Origin: an uncultured Collinsella sp.
GTDB taxonomy: Bacteria; Actinomycetota; Coriobacteriia; Coriobacteriales; Coriobacteriaceae
Reading direction: 5' to 3'
DNA length: 64,000 nucleotides
Assembly: GCA_900541885.1 (NCBI GenBank)
Contig: UQKW01000007.1
Coordinates: forward strand, 1-64,000
In this document: positions 44,776 to 54,832 of the stretch, one piece after another
Layout of the letters: each line of letters begins with the position of its first letter
Position numbering within the stretch: position 1 is the first letter of the stretch
Translations under genes and position numbers: made by a program
Notes under the pieces: generated by a model
Database searches by the model: none
What the model was told of the DNA's origin: nothing
The model's input: the letters and a program-made list of their open reading frames with translations, nothing else

Positions 44776-47115
44776 CTATTTTGCCACTTTAGGCTTAAAG
44801 GATTTCAGGCGCAGCGCATTGCTTACGACGCACACGCTCGACAGGCTCATGGCCGCGGCGCCAAACATCGGCGAGAGCTGCCATCCGGTGAGCGGGAAGA
44901 ACACGCCCGCCGCCAGCGGAATGCCGATGCCGTTGTAGAACAGTGCCCAGAACAGGTCCTGTTTGATGTTGCGGATCGTGGCGCGCGACAGCTCGATGGC
45001 CCGCGCAACATCCATAAGGTCGCTGCGCATGAGCACCACGTCGGCACCCTCTTTGGCGATATCGGCGCCGGTGCCGATGGCAAGGCCCACGTCGGCGCGC
45101 GCCAGGGCGGGGGAGTCATTGATGCCGTCGCCCACCATGGCGACCTTGCCGCCCGCATTCTGCAGTTCGCGCACGTGGCGTTCCTTGTCGGCAGGAAGAA
45201 CGTCGGCGATGACCTGTTCGCTGCTCAGCCCCACGCGGCGGGCGATGGCCTCGGCCGTCACGTGGTTGTCGCCGGTGAGCATGCGCACATCGACGCCGAG
45301 CGAACGCAGTGCGGCGATGGCCCCGGCGCTCGTCTCTTTGACCTCGTCGGCCACGGCGATGGTGCCGACGAGCTCGCCGTTCTTGGCAAAGAACAGCGGC
45401 GTTTTGCCCTCGGTGGCAAATTGCTCGGCAAGGTCCGTAGGCACGGCAGCGCCCAACTCGCCCATGAAGCGCACGTTGCCGGCTGCGATGATATTCTGCC
45501 CCTCGCGCGCCGTGACGCCGCGACCGGGCACAGCGGCAAAGTCCTCGACCATGCGTGCGACGATTCCGCGTGTCTCGCACTCGGCCATAATCGCTTCGGC
45601 CAGCGGGTGCTCGCTCGAGCGCTCTAACGCGGCGGCCAGCTTGAGCAGCGCCTTTTCGCTCATGGCGGGCGAGCCGTCAGTGCGCGTGGCTACCACGATA
45701 TCGGTCACGGCCGGCTTGCCGCGGGTGACCGTGCCCGTCTTATCGAGCACCACGGTGCCCACGCTGCGCAGGTTCTCCAGCGCCTCGGCGCTCTTAAACA
45801 GAATGCCCATTTCGGCGCCTTTGCCGGTGCCCACCATGATGGCGACGGGCGTGGCAAGGCCGAGCGCGCACGGACAACTGATCACCAGCACGGCCACGGC
45901 GGAGGTGAGCGCCTCGTTTATGCTGCCGGTCAGTGCCATCCACACCACAAAGGTCACGGCCGAGATCGCGAACACCACGGGCACGAACACGCCGGCGACC
46001 TTGTCGGCCATGCGGGCGATGGGCGCCTTGGTGGCGTTGGCGTCCTCGACGAGCTGGATAATCTTGGCGAGTGACGTGTCGGCGCCCACGCGCGTGGCGC
46101 GGAAGGTAAACGAGCCCGTGCGGTTGACCGTGGCCGCGTTGACAGTGTCGCCGGCGGTCTTCTCCACGGGAATGGATTCGCCGGTCAGCGCACTTTCGTC
46201 CACGGCCGAGCTGCCCTTGAGCACCACGCCATCGACGGGGATGGACTCGCCGGGGCGCACACGCAGCACCTGGCCGGGCAGAATAGCATCGACGTCGACG
46301 GTGGCCTCGGTACCGTCCTCGGCCACGACGGTCGCGGTCTTTGGCGCTAGGTCAATGAGCGCCTCGATGGCGCCGCCGGTTTTGGACTTGCTGCGCGTCT
46401 CGAGGTATTTGCCCACGGTGACGAGCGACAAAATCGTGCCGGCGCTTTCAAAATACAGATTGTCCATGCTCGTCATCATGGCCTCGTGGACCTGACCCGC
46501 GGCTAGTTGGTCGGCCATGATGAACATGGCGTAGAGCGACCAGGCGATGGAGGCGGTGGCGCCCACGGCAATAAGGGCGTCCATGGTGGGTGCGCCGTGC
46601 GCGAGCGATTTAAACCCGTTGATAAAGTACGCGTCGTTGATGTAGACGATGGGGATGAGCAGGACGAGCTCGGTGAGCGCGAGCGTCATACTGTGCGTGT
46701 GGTCGGTGAAGATGCCGGGCAGCGGCCAGCCGAGCATGTGCCCCATGCCTATGTAGAACAGCGGGATGAGGAAGATGATCGAGACGATGAGTCGGGTGCG
46801 CATGGCGTAGGCGGCTGCCTCTAGCTTTTTGGTGGGCGACTCCATATGGGCGGCGCCGGACCTGGCTTGCGCACTTCCGCTTTGGACAGCGTCGGTGCCC
46901 GTGCTGACGGGCGAGGCCGAGTAGCCAGCGCGATCGACGGCGGTGCAGATGTCGTCGGGGGTGACCTGCGCGGGGTCATAGTTCACCAGCATGGAACCGG
47001 CGAGCAGATTGACCGCGACGCTCTCGACGCCGTCGAGCTTGCTCACGGCACGGTCCACGTGCGCCTGACAGGCGGCGCACGTCATGCCTCCCACATCGAA
47101 TTTATCTTGAGCCAT
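44776..47115 (-). CDS. copA: copper-exporting P-type ATPase
   Basis: A 779-residue P1B-type ATPase that pumps Cu(I) out across the membrane. A single N-terminal HMA domain carries GGMTCAAC (Cys13, Cys16). TGE phosphatase loop, CPC in [13 protein letters not shown] (transmembrane metal site), phosphorylation site DKTGT, and [10 protein letters not shown] are all present. Eight membrane helices expected. GAAAGGAGA precedes the ATG. First gene of the copA-copZ-csoR operon; the operator at 47174 lies in its promoter. Confidence 0.95.
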   Translation of the reverse strand: MAQDKFDVGGMTCAACQAHVDRAVSKLDGVESVAVNLLAGSMLVNYDPAQVTPDDICTAVDRAGYSASPVSTGTDAVQSGSAQARSGAAHMESPTKKLEAAAYAMRTRLIVSIIFLIPLFYIGMGHMLGWPLPGIFTDHTHSMTLALTELVLLIPIVYINDAYFINGFKSLAHGAPTMDALIAVGATASIAWSLYAMFIMADQLAAGQVHEAMMTSMDNLYFESAGTILSLVTVGKYLETRSKSKTGGAIEALIDLAPKTATVVAEDGTEATVDVDAILPGQVLRVRPGESIPVDGVVLKGSSAVDESALTGESIPVEKTAGDTVNAATVNRTGSFTFRATRVGADTSLAKIIQLVEDANATKAPIARMADKVAGVFVPVVFAISAVTFVVWMALTGSINEALTSAVAVLVISCPCALGLATPVAIMVGTGKGAEMGILFKSAEALENLRSVGTVVLDKTGTVTRGKPAVTDIVVATRTDGSPAMSEKALLKLAAALERSSEHPLAEAIMAECETRGIVARMVEDFAAVPGRGVTAREGQNIIAAGNVRFMGELGAAVPTDLAEQFATEGKTPLFFAKNGELVGTIAVADEVKETSAGAIAALRSLGVDVRMLTGDNHVTAEAIARRVGLSSEQVIADVLPADKERHVRELQNAGGKVAMVGDGINDSPALARADVGLAIGTGADIAKEGADVVLMRSDLMDVARAIELSRATIRNIKQDLFWALFYNGIGIPLAAGVFFPLTGWQLSPMFGAAAMSLSSVCVVSNALRLKSFKPKVAK

Positions 47116-47162
47116 GGCTTCTCCTTTCTGTAGTTCGGTGTTGGAATTGTTAACCCGCCGAT

Positions 47163-47190
47163 ACTATACACCCATACCCCCTGGGGGTGT
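47163..47190 (-). promoter_or_regulatory. CsoR-type operator in the copA promoter
   Basis: ATACCCCCTGGGGGTGT (47174-47190) has the symmetric GC-rich centre ACCCCC-T-GGGGGT typical of CsoR sites. A minus-strand -10-like TATAGT is at 47163-47168, so the operator covers the -35/-10 spacer. Confidence 0.65.
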
Positions 47191-47266
47191 TCAGTACAGA
47201 AATAATATATGAGATTTCGTTACAGATGAGGATGGATGGTTGGCCGATGGACCGTCCCAACCAATC

Positions 47267-47403
47267 ATCTCAATCTGTAACAACTAGACCCGTTTTTGTC
47301 GAGTAACTGTTACAGATCTAGACATTACATCGAGTCACAACTTAACGTCTCGTTCTGTAACATCTAGACCTGTATCTGCCGAGCTAGTGTTACAGATCAA
47401 GAC
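47267..47403. repeat. two 57-bp palindromes, 80 bp apart
   Basis: Units 47267-47323 and 47347-47403 of the GTCTCAATCTGTAAC family. A stray right half-arm GTTACAGATGAG is at 47219-47230. The array fills the 330-bp gap between the copA promoter and the kinase gene's 3' end. Confidence 0.8.
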
Positions 47404-47445
47404 AATTGACGGGGAGGGGTCCCGTCACGGCAAGACGCCCGCCGC

Positions 47446-49530
47446 CTAGATACAGAACCCGGGGATCACACAGGTTAGCTTGTTTGGCTTTTCCGCGGGC
47501 GTTGCGTACGTAAAGACGTCGCCGTCGTGGCCTACGCGGTTTATGTAGAGCGTGCCTTCGGTCTCCGACGTATCGGGGCTCACCGTGCGCTCCCACCAGC
47601 AGGTGTCCTTGCCTTTCCACTGGCGCACCATCGTCTCGTTCGTGGAATACGGGCTCACCTTGAGCTCGCGGAAGAGCTGGTACTCCTTGCCTTCGCCGTT
47701 GTAGATGTCTGCCAGGTAGTGATAGTCCTCGGCAAACGAATCGGGCGGCTGTACGCCGCAGAGCTCGACCATGGCGGGCAGCCAGAGCGTCGCGGGCAGC
47801 TCGCTCAGACACGAAGTGCTTCTGGCGACGCCCACGTTGTTCGAGGTCTTCTTGACGGCCTTAATAAGCGCGCGCAGCTCGTTGGGCAGCAGCTTAAGGC
47901 CGCCGCCATCGAGCCATGCCCGCAGCTCGCAATCTGCCCAGCCGGCGCTCGGCGGTTCAGCCGCAGCATCGCGCTCGGCAATGCCGGCATCGAACATAAA
48001 CGTCAGCCCGGCCCTGCCCGTCCCGTCCAAAAGCTCGTCGTGGCGGATGCCCGCAAGCTGGGCCCCGACCTTCAGCCCGTTGGTGAGCGTTACACGCTTG
48101 GTGCACGGATAGGGGATATGCCCATCGGCGTCGAGCAGGTGGTAGCGCTTGGCAATCTCGCGTGCCTCGCTACGGGTCTCGGCGGCCTTAATCTTGAGCG
48201 AAATCTCCTGTAGCTGATCCCAGGTGTAGTCGTCAAGCGAGCTGCGGATGCCGACCAGGTAGTCGGGAATGCCAAAGCCATGGGTTGCCGCCCCGATAAC
48301 GCCGAGCCCCGCAACGGCTGCGACAACGCCACCGATAATAAAGCGGCGGCGGGTCATGGCATCGTGCCGGGCCTGCTCCAGGATCTCTCGCGCGCGCTCG
48401 CCGGCGACGTCGACCTTAAGGTGTGTACCGGAGTCGATGTCGATTGCGGCGTCACTGCCCGCGCCTTCGCGGCCCTCGGATTCGGCATCGGTGAGGTATG
48501 CCGAGAGCACCTCGAGCATCTGCTGCTCGGTGGGACGATCGCACTGCTCGACTGAGAGACCCTTCATGATGATTTGGACGAGCGCTTCATCGCCCTCGCA
48601 GCGCGGCTCGAGCGGTGCCGGCTTGGTCTTGGTCTTTACGAGATAGAACGAGCCGGTTGCAGCGGCGTCCGTCGACTCAAAGTCAAACGGTTTGCGACCG
48701 CTGTAGAGCTGGTACAGAATGCTCGAAAGCGCATAGACGTCGATTGCCGGCGAACGGCGAAGGGCCGCGATGCCTTCGATATCCTGCGTGAGCATCTCGG
48801 GCGCGGCGTATGCGGGTGTGGCAAAGCGCCAGATGTCGGCACGTCGGGTGATCGTGTCATCGCTGAGGGCCATAGTGGCGGAGCCCATGTCGATGAGGCA
48901 GGGGTCAAAGGAGCAGTCGGCAATCTGCTGCTCGAGCGTTCGACTGGTGGTGCGGAACATGATATTGGCAGGCGAAAGGTCGCGATGGACGACCGGATTC
49001 ACAAGGCCTTGGGTCATCAAGAGCGCACGAAGCACGGCGTTTCCGACGGCGGCGACCATCTGGGTGGTCAGCCCGCCCGAGGCGTCGTGAGGAAGCAGGG
49101 GCAGCGCCTGCTTGAGTGAGGTGCCCTCGACCCACTCCATGAGGATGAGCGGGTCATCCTCGCACGATCCGTAGCCGTAGACGCGCGGAAATCCGCGCAG
49201 GTGCGAGACGGTACACAGATGACGGTACTCCTCGAACAACGCGGCGGTGTTGGCCAGGTGCGCTGCCGATTGCTCGGCGGAGCGGTCGGGGGCTTGGCCG
49301 GAAAGGATGGCGTTGTCCTTGAGTAGCTTGACGGCAAAGACCTCGCCGCTCGTGTTGGTCGCGCGCAGCACGTGCCCGATGTTGCCGTTGTTGCGGTGGG
49401 CCGTTTGGAGAATAAGCGTCATAAACCGACGCTTGGCGTCGTCCTCGGCGCTGGGGTCGACCGCCACGGCGGTATCGAACGTGTCAAGACGGATGAGTTT
49501 GTCGCCATAGGCGCTATCGGTAGTATCCAT
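47446..49530 (-). CDS. transmembrane Ser/Thr protein kinase with DUF6273-like domain
   Basis: A 694-residue protein. The kinase domain has the ATP-anchoring Lys68 (FAVKLLKDN), HRDLSPAN with catalytic Asp184 and Asn189, DMG at 214-216 in place of DFG, and APE (YAAPEML). A transmembrane helix follows at about 385-405 (RRRFIIGGVVAAVAGLGVIG). The outer part ends in a DUF6273-like domain (CELRAWLDGGGLKLLPNELRALIKAV, LPATLWLPAMVELCG). GGAACG precedes the ATG at 49530. The FHA protein gene immediately upstream is a likely phospho-partner. All catalytic residues are present, so activity is expected. Confidence 0.82.
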   Translation of the reverse strand: MDTTDSAYGDKLIRLDTFDTAVAVDPSAEDDAKRRFMTLILQTAHRNNGNIGHVLRATNTSGEVFAVKLLKDNAILSGQAPDRSAEQSAAHLANTAALFEEYRHLCTVSHLRGFPRVYGYGSCEDDPLILMEWVEGTSLKQALPLLPHDASGGLTTQMVAAVGNAVLRALLMTQGLVNPVVHRDLSPANIMFRTTSRTLEQQIADCSFDPCLIDMGSATMALSDDTITRRADIWRFATPAYAAPEMLTQDIEGIAALRRSPAIDVYALSSILYQLYSGRKPFDFESTDAAATGSFYLVKTKTKPAPLEPRCEGDEALVQIIMKGLSVEQCDRPTEQQMLEVLSAYLTDAESEGREGAGSDAAIDIDSGTHLKVDVAGERAREILEQARHDAMTRRRFIIGGVVAAVAGLGVIGAATHGFGIPDYLVGIRSSLDDYTWDQLQEISLKIKAAETRSEAREIAKRYHLLDADGHIPYPCTKRVTLTNGLKVGAQLAGIRHDELLDGTGRAGLTFMFDAGIAERDAAAEPPSAGWADCELRAWLDGGGLKLLPNELRALIKAVKKTSNNVGVARSTSCLSELPATLWLPAMVELCGVQPPDSFAEDYHYLADIYNGEGKEYQLFRELKVSPYSTNETMVRQWKGKDTCWWERTVSPDTSETEGTLYINRVGHDGDVFTYATPAEKPNKLTCVIPGFCI

Positions 49531-49572
49531 GGCGTTCCTTTGTCTGGCATGGGTTGCCGCGCGTATACGTGA

Positions 49573-49613
49573 GCAGTGCGGATATCGGTAAAGTACCATG
49601 ATAGCCGCACTGC
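49573..49613. promoter_or_regulatory. inverted repeat upstream of the kinase gene
   Basis: GCAGTGCGG (49573-49581) and CCGCACTGC (49605-49613) are perfect 9-bp arms; a TATCAT on the minus strand lies between them. Operator or transcriptional hairpin. A second stem AAAGACGG/CCGTCTTT at 49664-49685 may end the FHA gene transcript. Confidence 0.35.
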
Positions 49614-49700
49614 CCACGTATACTGCTGAGTATTGTCGTTTACGACGCAGAAGGTAGAAGACGAAAGACGGACGCGGCCGTCTTTCGATCGCCGTCCGCG

Positions 49701-50663
49701 CTAGTCCACAATGACGAGAAATGTCGTGTAGAGACCCAGATGGATCCTGTCGCTGTTGGCTATTTCCACCGGGGGATAGATCTTGCCAGGCTCGCGTTGG
49801 TCGCGCGGCGGCTCAATCACAATATCGCCGTCGCCTGCACCCGATTCGAGTACCGTGCCGTTGGTCGATCCAAGGCCCTGGGCGTACCAGTGCTCACCCT
49901 CAAGCCAAATGCGAAGATGCTCGCGCGATGCGTCGGCGCCTACATCGGTGATGCTGGGCGAGGTTTTGGGCAAAGAACCAATCACGGTGCCGCGCGGATC
50001 GCGTGTGAGGGGATGGATTTGCATGTCAACGCTGTTTCCGGCGTGCGTCCTAAGCAAGCCGAGGTTGGGAGCGACGGCGCGCGGTTGATCCAAGCTGCTC
50101 AAAAAACTACGACCGACGGTGGTCTCGGTGGTGCCAAAATGCCCGCCCGTCTTGCTGTCGCAAAAGCGCTCGACGGTGGCCACGCCCTGAACGGGATCGG
50201 CGAGCGCCCCCGTTGCCACAAAGAGCATAAGGTAAAGCGTGCTTTTCTCGCGCATGGCATTGCCGTCAAAGTTGTCGATGCGATTGAGGGCATTTGCATA
50301 TAGGCGGCTGTCCAGCTTGTAGCTGGCGAGAGCCGACATCATTTCGTTGGCGGCCGGACCGCGATAGTGCTCAGCGATTGCCCGATAGGCGGACTCGCCG
50401 CCGCCGAGCTTGCTGCAGATTGCCGAGGAAAGGTTGAGCGTGGTGACGGTAAAGTCGCTGTAGATGGAGGGCGCGCACTGGTCAGGCTTGCGATGGACGA
50501 TGTAACGGGTGAGATACGAGCGGTTGGAAGAGCATTTCTCGAGCAGGGTACTGCCGAGATAAGAGTTTCCATTGATGAGCATTCGGGCGATCTCGAGATG
50601 TTTAAGACCGCCGAACGAGCGAATATCGTTATAGAGGACCGAGCAAGGCGTCTCTGCTGCCAC
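49701..50663 (-). CDS. FHA-domain protein
   Basis: A 320-residue protein. The last 110 residues form a forkhead-associated phosphothreonine-binding domain: GTVIGSLPKTSPSITDVGADASREHLRIWLEGEHWYAQGLGSTNGT, with the family's SREH (S-x-x-H) and GSTNGT. The first 200 residues are helical and unrecognised. GTG at 50663 has AAAGGAGG 5 nt upstream; no ATG start is equally good. It lies directly upstream of the kinase gene in the same direction, suggesting it reads that kinase's phosphorylation. Confidence 0.82.
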   Translation of the reverse strand: MAAETPCSVLYNDIRSFGGLKHLEIARMLINGNSYLGSTLLEKCSSNRSYLTRYIVHRKPDQCAPSIYSDFTVTTLNLSSAICSKLGGGESAYRAIAEHYRGPAANEMMSALASYKLDSRLYANALNRIDNFDGNAMREKSTLYLMLFVATGALADPVQGVATVERFCDSKTGGHFGTTETTVGRSFLSSLDQPRAVAPNLGLLRTHAGNSVDMQIHPLTRDPRGTVIGSLPKTSPSITDVGADASREHLRIWLEGEHWYAQGLGSTNGTVLESGAGDGDIVIEPPRDQREPGKIYPPVEIANSDRIHLGLYTTFLVIVD

Positions 50664-51170
50664 GGATACCTCCTTTGATTGCTTCCTAGCCAATATGGCG
50701 ATAGGAATTAATGGCCCCCGGTGGGCGACGTATTAAATGGCTGCGCAATATATAGCGTAACCAAAGCAACATTATAGGCCACATGTTCGAAATTGCAGGA
50801 AGACTGAGAGATTTGGTTTGGACTGGACGGAAATCCCCCTCTGTCTTGATCCATAACAATTAGGACCCGGTTTTGTCCCGCAGCTGTTACAGATTGAGAC
50901 AATCAGCCAGGCCCGCCCCGTCCGCCTCGTCATCTGTGGTTTACGTGGGGGCATGCGAAGCACGGGTATACTAACCGGCGGCGAATCTGCTCCATCGCTT
51001 AGAGCTGCTGCGTCTGGACGGCGCGTGATAGGGCTGCCAAAGCGATCGCCAGCGTGCTGAGCAACGTCCTCTCTGTGCGCACCTGTTTTGTATGTATTAG
51101 CGCACTACCAAGCACGCCCGCGCGGCCGCATGCCGTGCCCATTGCGCGTGCAGATAAGGAACAACAACAT
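50664..51170. other. 507-bp gap upstream of the DEAD-box helicase
   Basis: It holds one 57-bp family palindrome (50843-50900, arms GTCTTGATCCATAAC / GTTACAGATTGAGAC). A -10-like TATACT is at 50967-50972, and about 190 nt of leader follow before the helicase ATG. The leader has no ORF I trust. Long 5' leaders are common on cold-inducible helicase genes. Confidence 0.5.
50843..50900. repeat. single 57-bp-family palindrome
   Basis: 58 bp, arms GTCTTGATCCATAAC and GTTACAGATTGAGAC, middle of 28 bp. Solitary member of the family between the FHA and helicase genes. Confidence 0.75.
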
Positions 51171-53420
51171 ATGCGTAATTCTGTATCCGACGTCACGGAC
51201 GCCGAGATTCTGGACGAGGCCCGCGAGGCTATGACCCAGGCTGCCTTCGATGCCGCCGATGAGGCCAATGCTGCCCAGGCCGTCGAGTCCGCTACCGAGA
51301 GCCTGCCCGCCTTTGACGAGCTGGGCCTCTCCGACGAGATGCTCCGTGCTATCGAGAACCTGGGCTACACGGCGCCAACGCCTGTTCAGGCCGGCTCCAT
51401 CCCCGTGGTGCTCGAGGGCCGTGATCTGCTTGCCGCCGCTCAGACCGGCACCGGCAAGACGGCTGCCTTTTTGCTGCCGACCATGAACAATCTGGAGCAC
51501 ATCGCTCCGCCCAAGCCCGTGCGTGAGCGCGGCGGCCGCAACCGTCGTCGCGGCGCCAAGAAGCCCGAGGGCAACGGCCGTGGCCCCGTGATGCTCGTCA
51601 TCACCCCCACGCGCGAGCTCGCCCAGCAGATCGACGAGGTCGCGAGCAAAATCGCCGACGTCACGGGCCACGTTGCCGTGACCGTCGTGGGCGGCGTGAG
51701 CTACAAGCCGCAGACCGCGGCGCTCAAGTACGGCTGCGACATCCTGGTTGCCACGCCGGGCCGTCTGGTCGATCTGATCGAGCAGGGCGCTTGCCACCTG
51801 GACGAGGTCAAGGTGCTGGTGCTGGACGAGGCCGACCGCATGCTCGACATGGGCTTTTTGCCCGCCGTCCGCCGCATTGTGCGCGAGACGCCGGCCGAGC
51901 GTCAGACGCTGCTGTTCTCGGCCACGCTCGACGAGGAGGCCGTGGGCGAGATCACCGACCTGGTGAGCGACCCGGCACGCGTGGAGATCGCGCCCGCCAC
52001 GTCGACCGCCGACACCGTCGACCAGTTTGTATTCCCGGTGTCCATCGAGGCCAAGAACAATCTGCTGCCCGAGTTCCTCAAGAAGGAGGGCCCGGAGCGC
52101 ACCATCGTCTTTATGCGCACCAAGCACCGCGCCGACAGCTGCTGCCGTCGTCTGGAGCGCAAGGGCATCAAGGCCGCCGCGATTCACGGCAACCGCAGCC
52201 AGGCTCAGCGCGAGCGTGCCCTTTCGGCCTTCCGCGACGGTACCGTCGACGTGTTGGTGGCAACCGACGTGCTCGCCCGCGGCATCGACATCAGCGACGT
52301 GCGCTACGTCGTGAACTTTGACGTGCCGGCCGAGCCGACCGACTACATCCACCGTATTGGCCGTACGGGCCGCGCCGGCGAGCTGGGCTGGGCCATCACG
52401 TTTGTGACCGAGCAGGATGTCGATGAGTTCTACGAGATCGAGAAGCTCATGGACAAGACGGCCGACATCTACGAGGCCGGCGACCTGCATGTGGGGCCCA
52501 ACCCGCCCGCGGTTGACCCCGAGCGCGACCCTGCGGCCTTTAAGGTGAAGAAGAAGACCAAGCGCGGCAAGTCCAAGAGCAAGAAGAAGCTTGAGCAGGC
52601 ACGTCGCGACGGCAAGCGCAACGGCGATGACTACGGCGATGTGGCCGGTCGTTCCAACCGCGGTCGCGACGAGCGTCGCGGCGACGGCGAGCGTCCGAGT
52701 CGTCCCAAGCGCGGCGGCAAGACCCGCGTGCGCGAGGGCGTTCAGGCTCGCGTGGATGAGGCTGTGGAGAGCGTGGCCCGCGAGGTGGCTGCCGAGGAGC
52801 GCGGCAGTGCTGTTGAGCAGGGCCCGCGCGGCAACCGTGCCGAGCGTCGTGCCAAGCAGTTCCAGGGCGAGGCACACCGCCGTCGTCGTGAGGACGAGGA
52901 CCGTGGCGGCCGTCGTCGTGTTGAGCGCGAGGACGAGGGCCGCGGTTCGCGCGGCGGCAAGCGCGGCTCGGGCGACCGTCGTCGCTCCGGTCGCGATGGC
53001 GAGCGCGGCGGGCGCGATGAGCGCCGTGGAGGCGAAGGCCGTGGTTCGCGTGACGAGCGTGGTACCCGCGGCGGCAAGCGCTTTGACGAGCGCGGGGGTC
53101 GCGAGGGTGGCCGCGGCGCTGAGCGTCGTGAAGGCGCCCGCGGCAACGGTGGCCGCAGCGGCGCTGGTCGTTCGGGTGAGTCGCGCGATCGTCGCGACCC
53201 GCGTGCCAGTCGCGATCGTCGCGATGACTGGCGCAACTACGACGATACCCGCGAGGAGCGCCGCGGCGGCTATCGCGGCGGGCGTGGCGGCAACCAGGCC
53301 GGCTCCCGTGGCGGTCGCTCTGGTGGTCGCGATAATCGCGGCAGCTACGGCAACAACCGTGGCGGCAAGCGCGGTGGCAGTTCCCGTCGTCCCGGCGACG
53401 GCGGCGGCAAGCGCAAATAG
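51171..53420 (+). CDS. DEAD-box RNA helicase with long RGG-rich tail
   Basis: A 749-residue ATP-dependent RNA helicase of the DeaD/CsdA-RhlE type. Q-motif, AAQTGTGKT, PTRELAQQ, VLDEADRMLDMGF, SAT and HRIGRTGRAG appear in order within residues about 45-430. From about 465 the chain is low complexity, with Lys-rich then Arg/Gly/Asp/Glu-rich repeats (RGG, RDERRG) to the end. This tail probably binds RNA and may favour condensates. The ATG at 51171 follows AAGGAACAACAAC; an upstream open frame lacks protein character. Role: ribosome assembly or RNA decay, especially in the cold. Confidence 0.9.
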   Translation: MRNSVSDVTDAEILDEAREAMTQAAFDAADEANAAQAVESATESLPAFDELGLSDEMLRAIENLGYTAPTPVQAGSIPVVLEGRDLLAAAQTGTGKTAAFLLPTMNNLEHIAPPKPVRERGGRNRRRGAKKPEGNGRGPVMLVITPTRELAQQIDEVASKIADVTGHVAVTVVGGVSYKPQTAALKYGCDILVATPGRLVDLIEQGACHLDEVKVLVLDEADRMLDMGFLPAVRRIVRETPAERQTLLFSATLDEEAVGEITDLVSDPARVEIAPATSTADTVDQFVFPVSIEAKNNLLPEFLKKEGPERTIVFMRTKHRADSCCRRLERKGIKAAAIHGNRSQAQRERALSAFRDGTVDVLVATDVLARGIDISDVRYVVNFDVPAEPTDYIHRIGRTGRAGELGWAITFVTEQDVDEFYEIEKLMDKTADIYEAGDLHVGPNPPAVDPERDPAAFKVKKKTKRGKSKSKKKLEQARRDGKRNGDDYGDVAGRSNRGRDERRGDGERPSRPKRGGKTRVREGVQARVDEAVESVAREVAAEERGSAVEQGPRGNRAERRAKQFQGEAHRRRREDEDRGGRRRVEREDEGRGSRGGKRGSGDRRRSGRDGERGGRDERRGGEGRGSRDERGTRGGKRFDERGGREGGRGAERREGARGNGGRSGAGRSGESRDRRDPRASRDRRDDWRNYDDTREERRGGYRGGRGGNQAGSRGGRSGGRDNRGSYGNNRGGKRGGSSRRPGDGGGKRK

Positions 53421-53452
53421 CATACGCATCGCACGCTAGAGCGATGCGAACC

Positions 53453-53489
53453 AAGGGCCCCGAGCAAAAACTTCGCTCGGGGCCCTTTT
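53453..53489 (+). terminator. helicase gene terminator
   Basis: AAGGGCCCCGAGC pairs with GCTCGGGGCCCTT across AAAAACTTC and is followed by TTTG. Strong stem, modest T-run. Confidence 0.75.
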
Positions 53490-53597
53490 GTTTGTCGTAT
53501 CCGACCGCTAGTTCGGATGCGATTTCCTCGGGAATGCATGTGGAGGGTCGCGAAGACCCGTTTTCTGCCATGTGGCAATGGGTCCCATGGGGTGCAC

Positions 53598-53832
53598 CGT
53601 GCATTTTTTGGAATATTCTGCAGTTCGAGCCGGCTGCATACGATTCGGCATCGCCAACGGTGGTCTTCGGATATCCCTAGCGATCGTTTTGAGCCAAATT
53701 TCGTCGTTTCCCGGAGCAAAGGTGCGTCATTCCCGCTATGTCGGGCCACAAAATGATGCGGCATCCTACGGTTTTGCCCACCCGCGGCAGTGCCGACGCG
53801 GTCACGTTGCAGAATACTCCGTTTTTTGCACG
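53598..53832. repeat. 235-bp segment bounded by 27-bp imperfect inverted repeats
   Basis: CCGTGCATTTTTTGGAATAT (from 53598) is mirrored by a segment ending at 53832 whose reverse complement begins CCGTGCAAAAAACGGAGTAT; both continue TCTGCA. The poly-T tract is opposite in the two arms. The interior has no ORF. It lies in a 590-bp gap between the helicase and EFR1 genes; the rest of that gap is also noncoding by eye. It looks like a miniature element or a structured RNA. Confidence 0.45.
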
Positions 53833-54010
53833 GTCCGGGATGGGGTACCTCAGGAGAATACGGCGGTATCTCATAAAAATATGCAATCTGTAGCGGGAAT
53901 TATGCAAAACGAAGGCTAGGCGCCAAAGCGAGGAGCGTTCTGCGTGCCATATACTCTGTCTAAGCATGCGGGCGGCTTGCTGTGTTGCCAAGCGCAGGGG
54001 AGGATGTTCG

Positions 54011-54772
54011 GTGAACGTGTTCGAAATTGTGTTTAGTCCAACGGGTGGAACGGAGAGGGTGTCTGGTCTTGTGACCGGTGCACTGGATGGGAATACCGTT
54101 ACCGTCGATCTGACCGATAGCGGGCAGGACTTCCACGGGGTCTCGATGACGAAGGATGACGTGGCGGTTATTTCCGTGCCATCGTATGCCGGTAGGGTTC
54201 CGGCCGTGGTGGTCGACCGTTTGGGCATGGTGCGCGGCAACGGAGCTCGCGCCGTTCTGGTCTGTGTTTACGGAAACCGCGCGTTTGAGGATACGCTCGT
54301 AGAGCTGGAAGACGTTGCGAGGCGTGCCGGATTTAGGGTGGTTGCGGCGGTTGCTGCCATTGCAGAGCATTCCGTTGCACGTCAGTTTGCTGCTGGGCGA
54401 CCGGATGCGCAGGACGTGGCGCAATTTGCAGAGTTTGCGCAGCGGATCCGGCAAAAGTTACTGGATGGGGATATGTCCGAGCCCTCTATTCCCGGCAATC
54501 GTCCTTATAAGCAAACTGGAGGCCACGGCATGGTGCCCCAGGCAACGGGGGATTGCGTCTCCTGCGGTGCCTGCGCTGCGTCGTGCCCTGTTTGTGCTAT
54601 CGACAAGGACGATCCAAGCCAGGTGGATGGCGAGGCGTGCATCTCCTGTATGCGCTGCGTCGCTGTATGCCCGTGGGGTGCTCGCAAGCTTGACCCTAAC
54701 AAACTTGCCGCCGTTACCCAGATGCTGAGCAAGGCTTGCGTCGAGCGCAGGGAATGCGAGCTCTTCATCTAG
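54011..54772 (+). CDS. EFR1-type flavodoxin-ferredoxin fusion protein
   Basis: A 253-residue redox protein. An N-terminal flavodoxin-like FMN domain (FSPTGGTERVS, VPSYAGRVPAVVVDRL, VCVYGNRAFEDTL) is followed by two 4Fe-4S motifs, CVSCGACAASCPV and CISCMRCVAVCPWGA. The EFR1 family is widespread in anaerobes and probably transfers electrons between low-potential partners. GTG at 54011 with GGGGAGGA 6 nt upstream is the best start; the frame opens earlier at 53966 with no site. Confidence 0.87.
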   Translation: MNVFEIVFSPTGGTERVSGLVTGALDGNTVTVDLTDSGQDFHGVSMTKDDVAVISVPSYAGRVPAVVVDRLGMVRGNGARAVLVCVYGNRAFEDTLVELEDVARRAGFRVVAAVAAIAEHSVARQFAAGRPDAQDVAQFAEFAQRIRQKLLDGDMSEPSIPGNRPYKQTGGHGMVPQATGDCVSCGACAASCPVCAIDKDDPSQVDGEACISCMRCVAVCPWGARKLDPNKLAAVTQMLSKACVERRECELFI

Positions 54773-54832
54773 CGTAGGAGCGTCAATCAACTTTTCTCCG
54801 CCGCCTCCGAAAGGTGGCGGCATCCCTTCTCT

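Noticed and set aside
51105..53429. 774-codon antisense frame over the DEAD-box helicase
   Set aside because: Low-complexity mirror of the helicase and its RGG tail; no RBS or family match.
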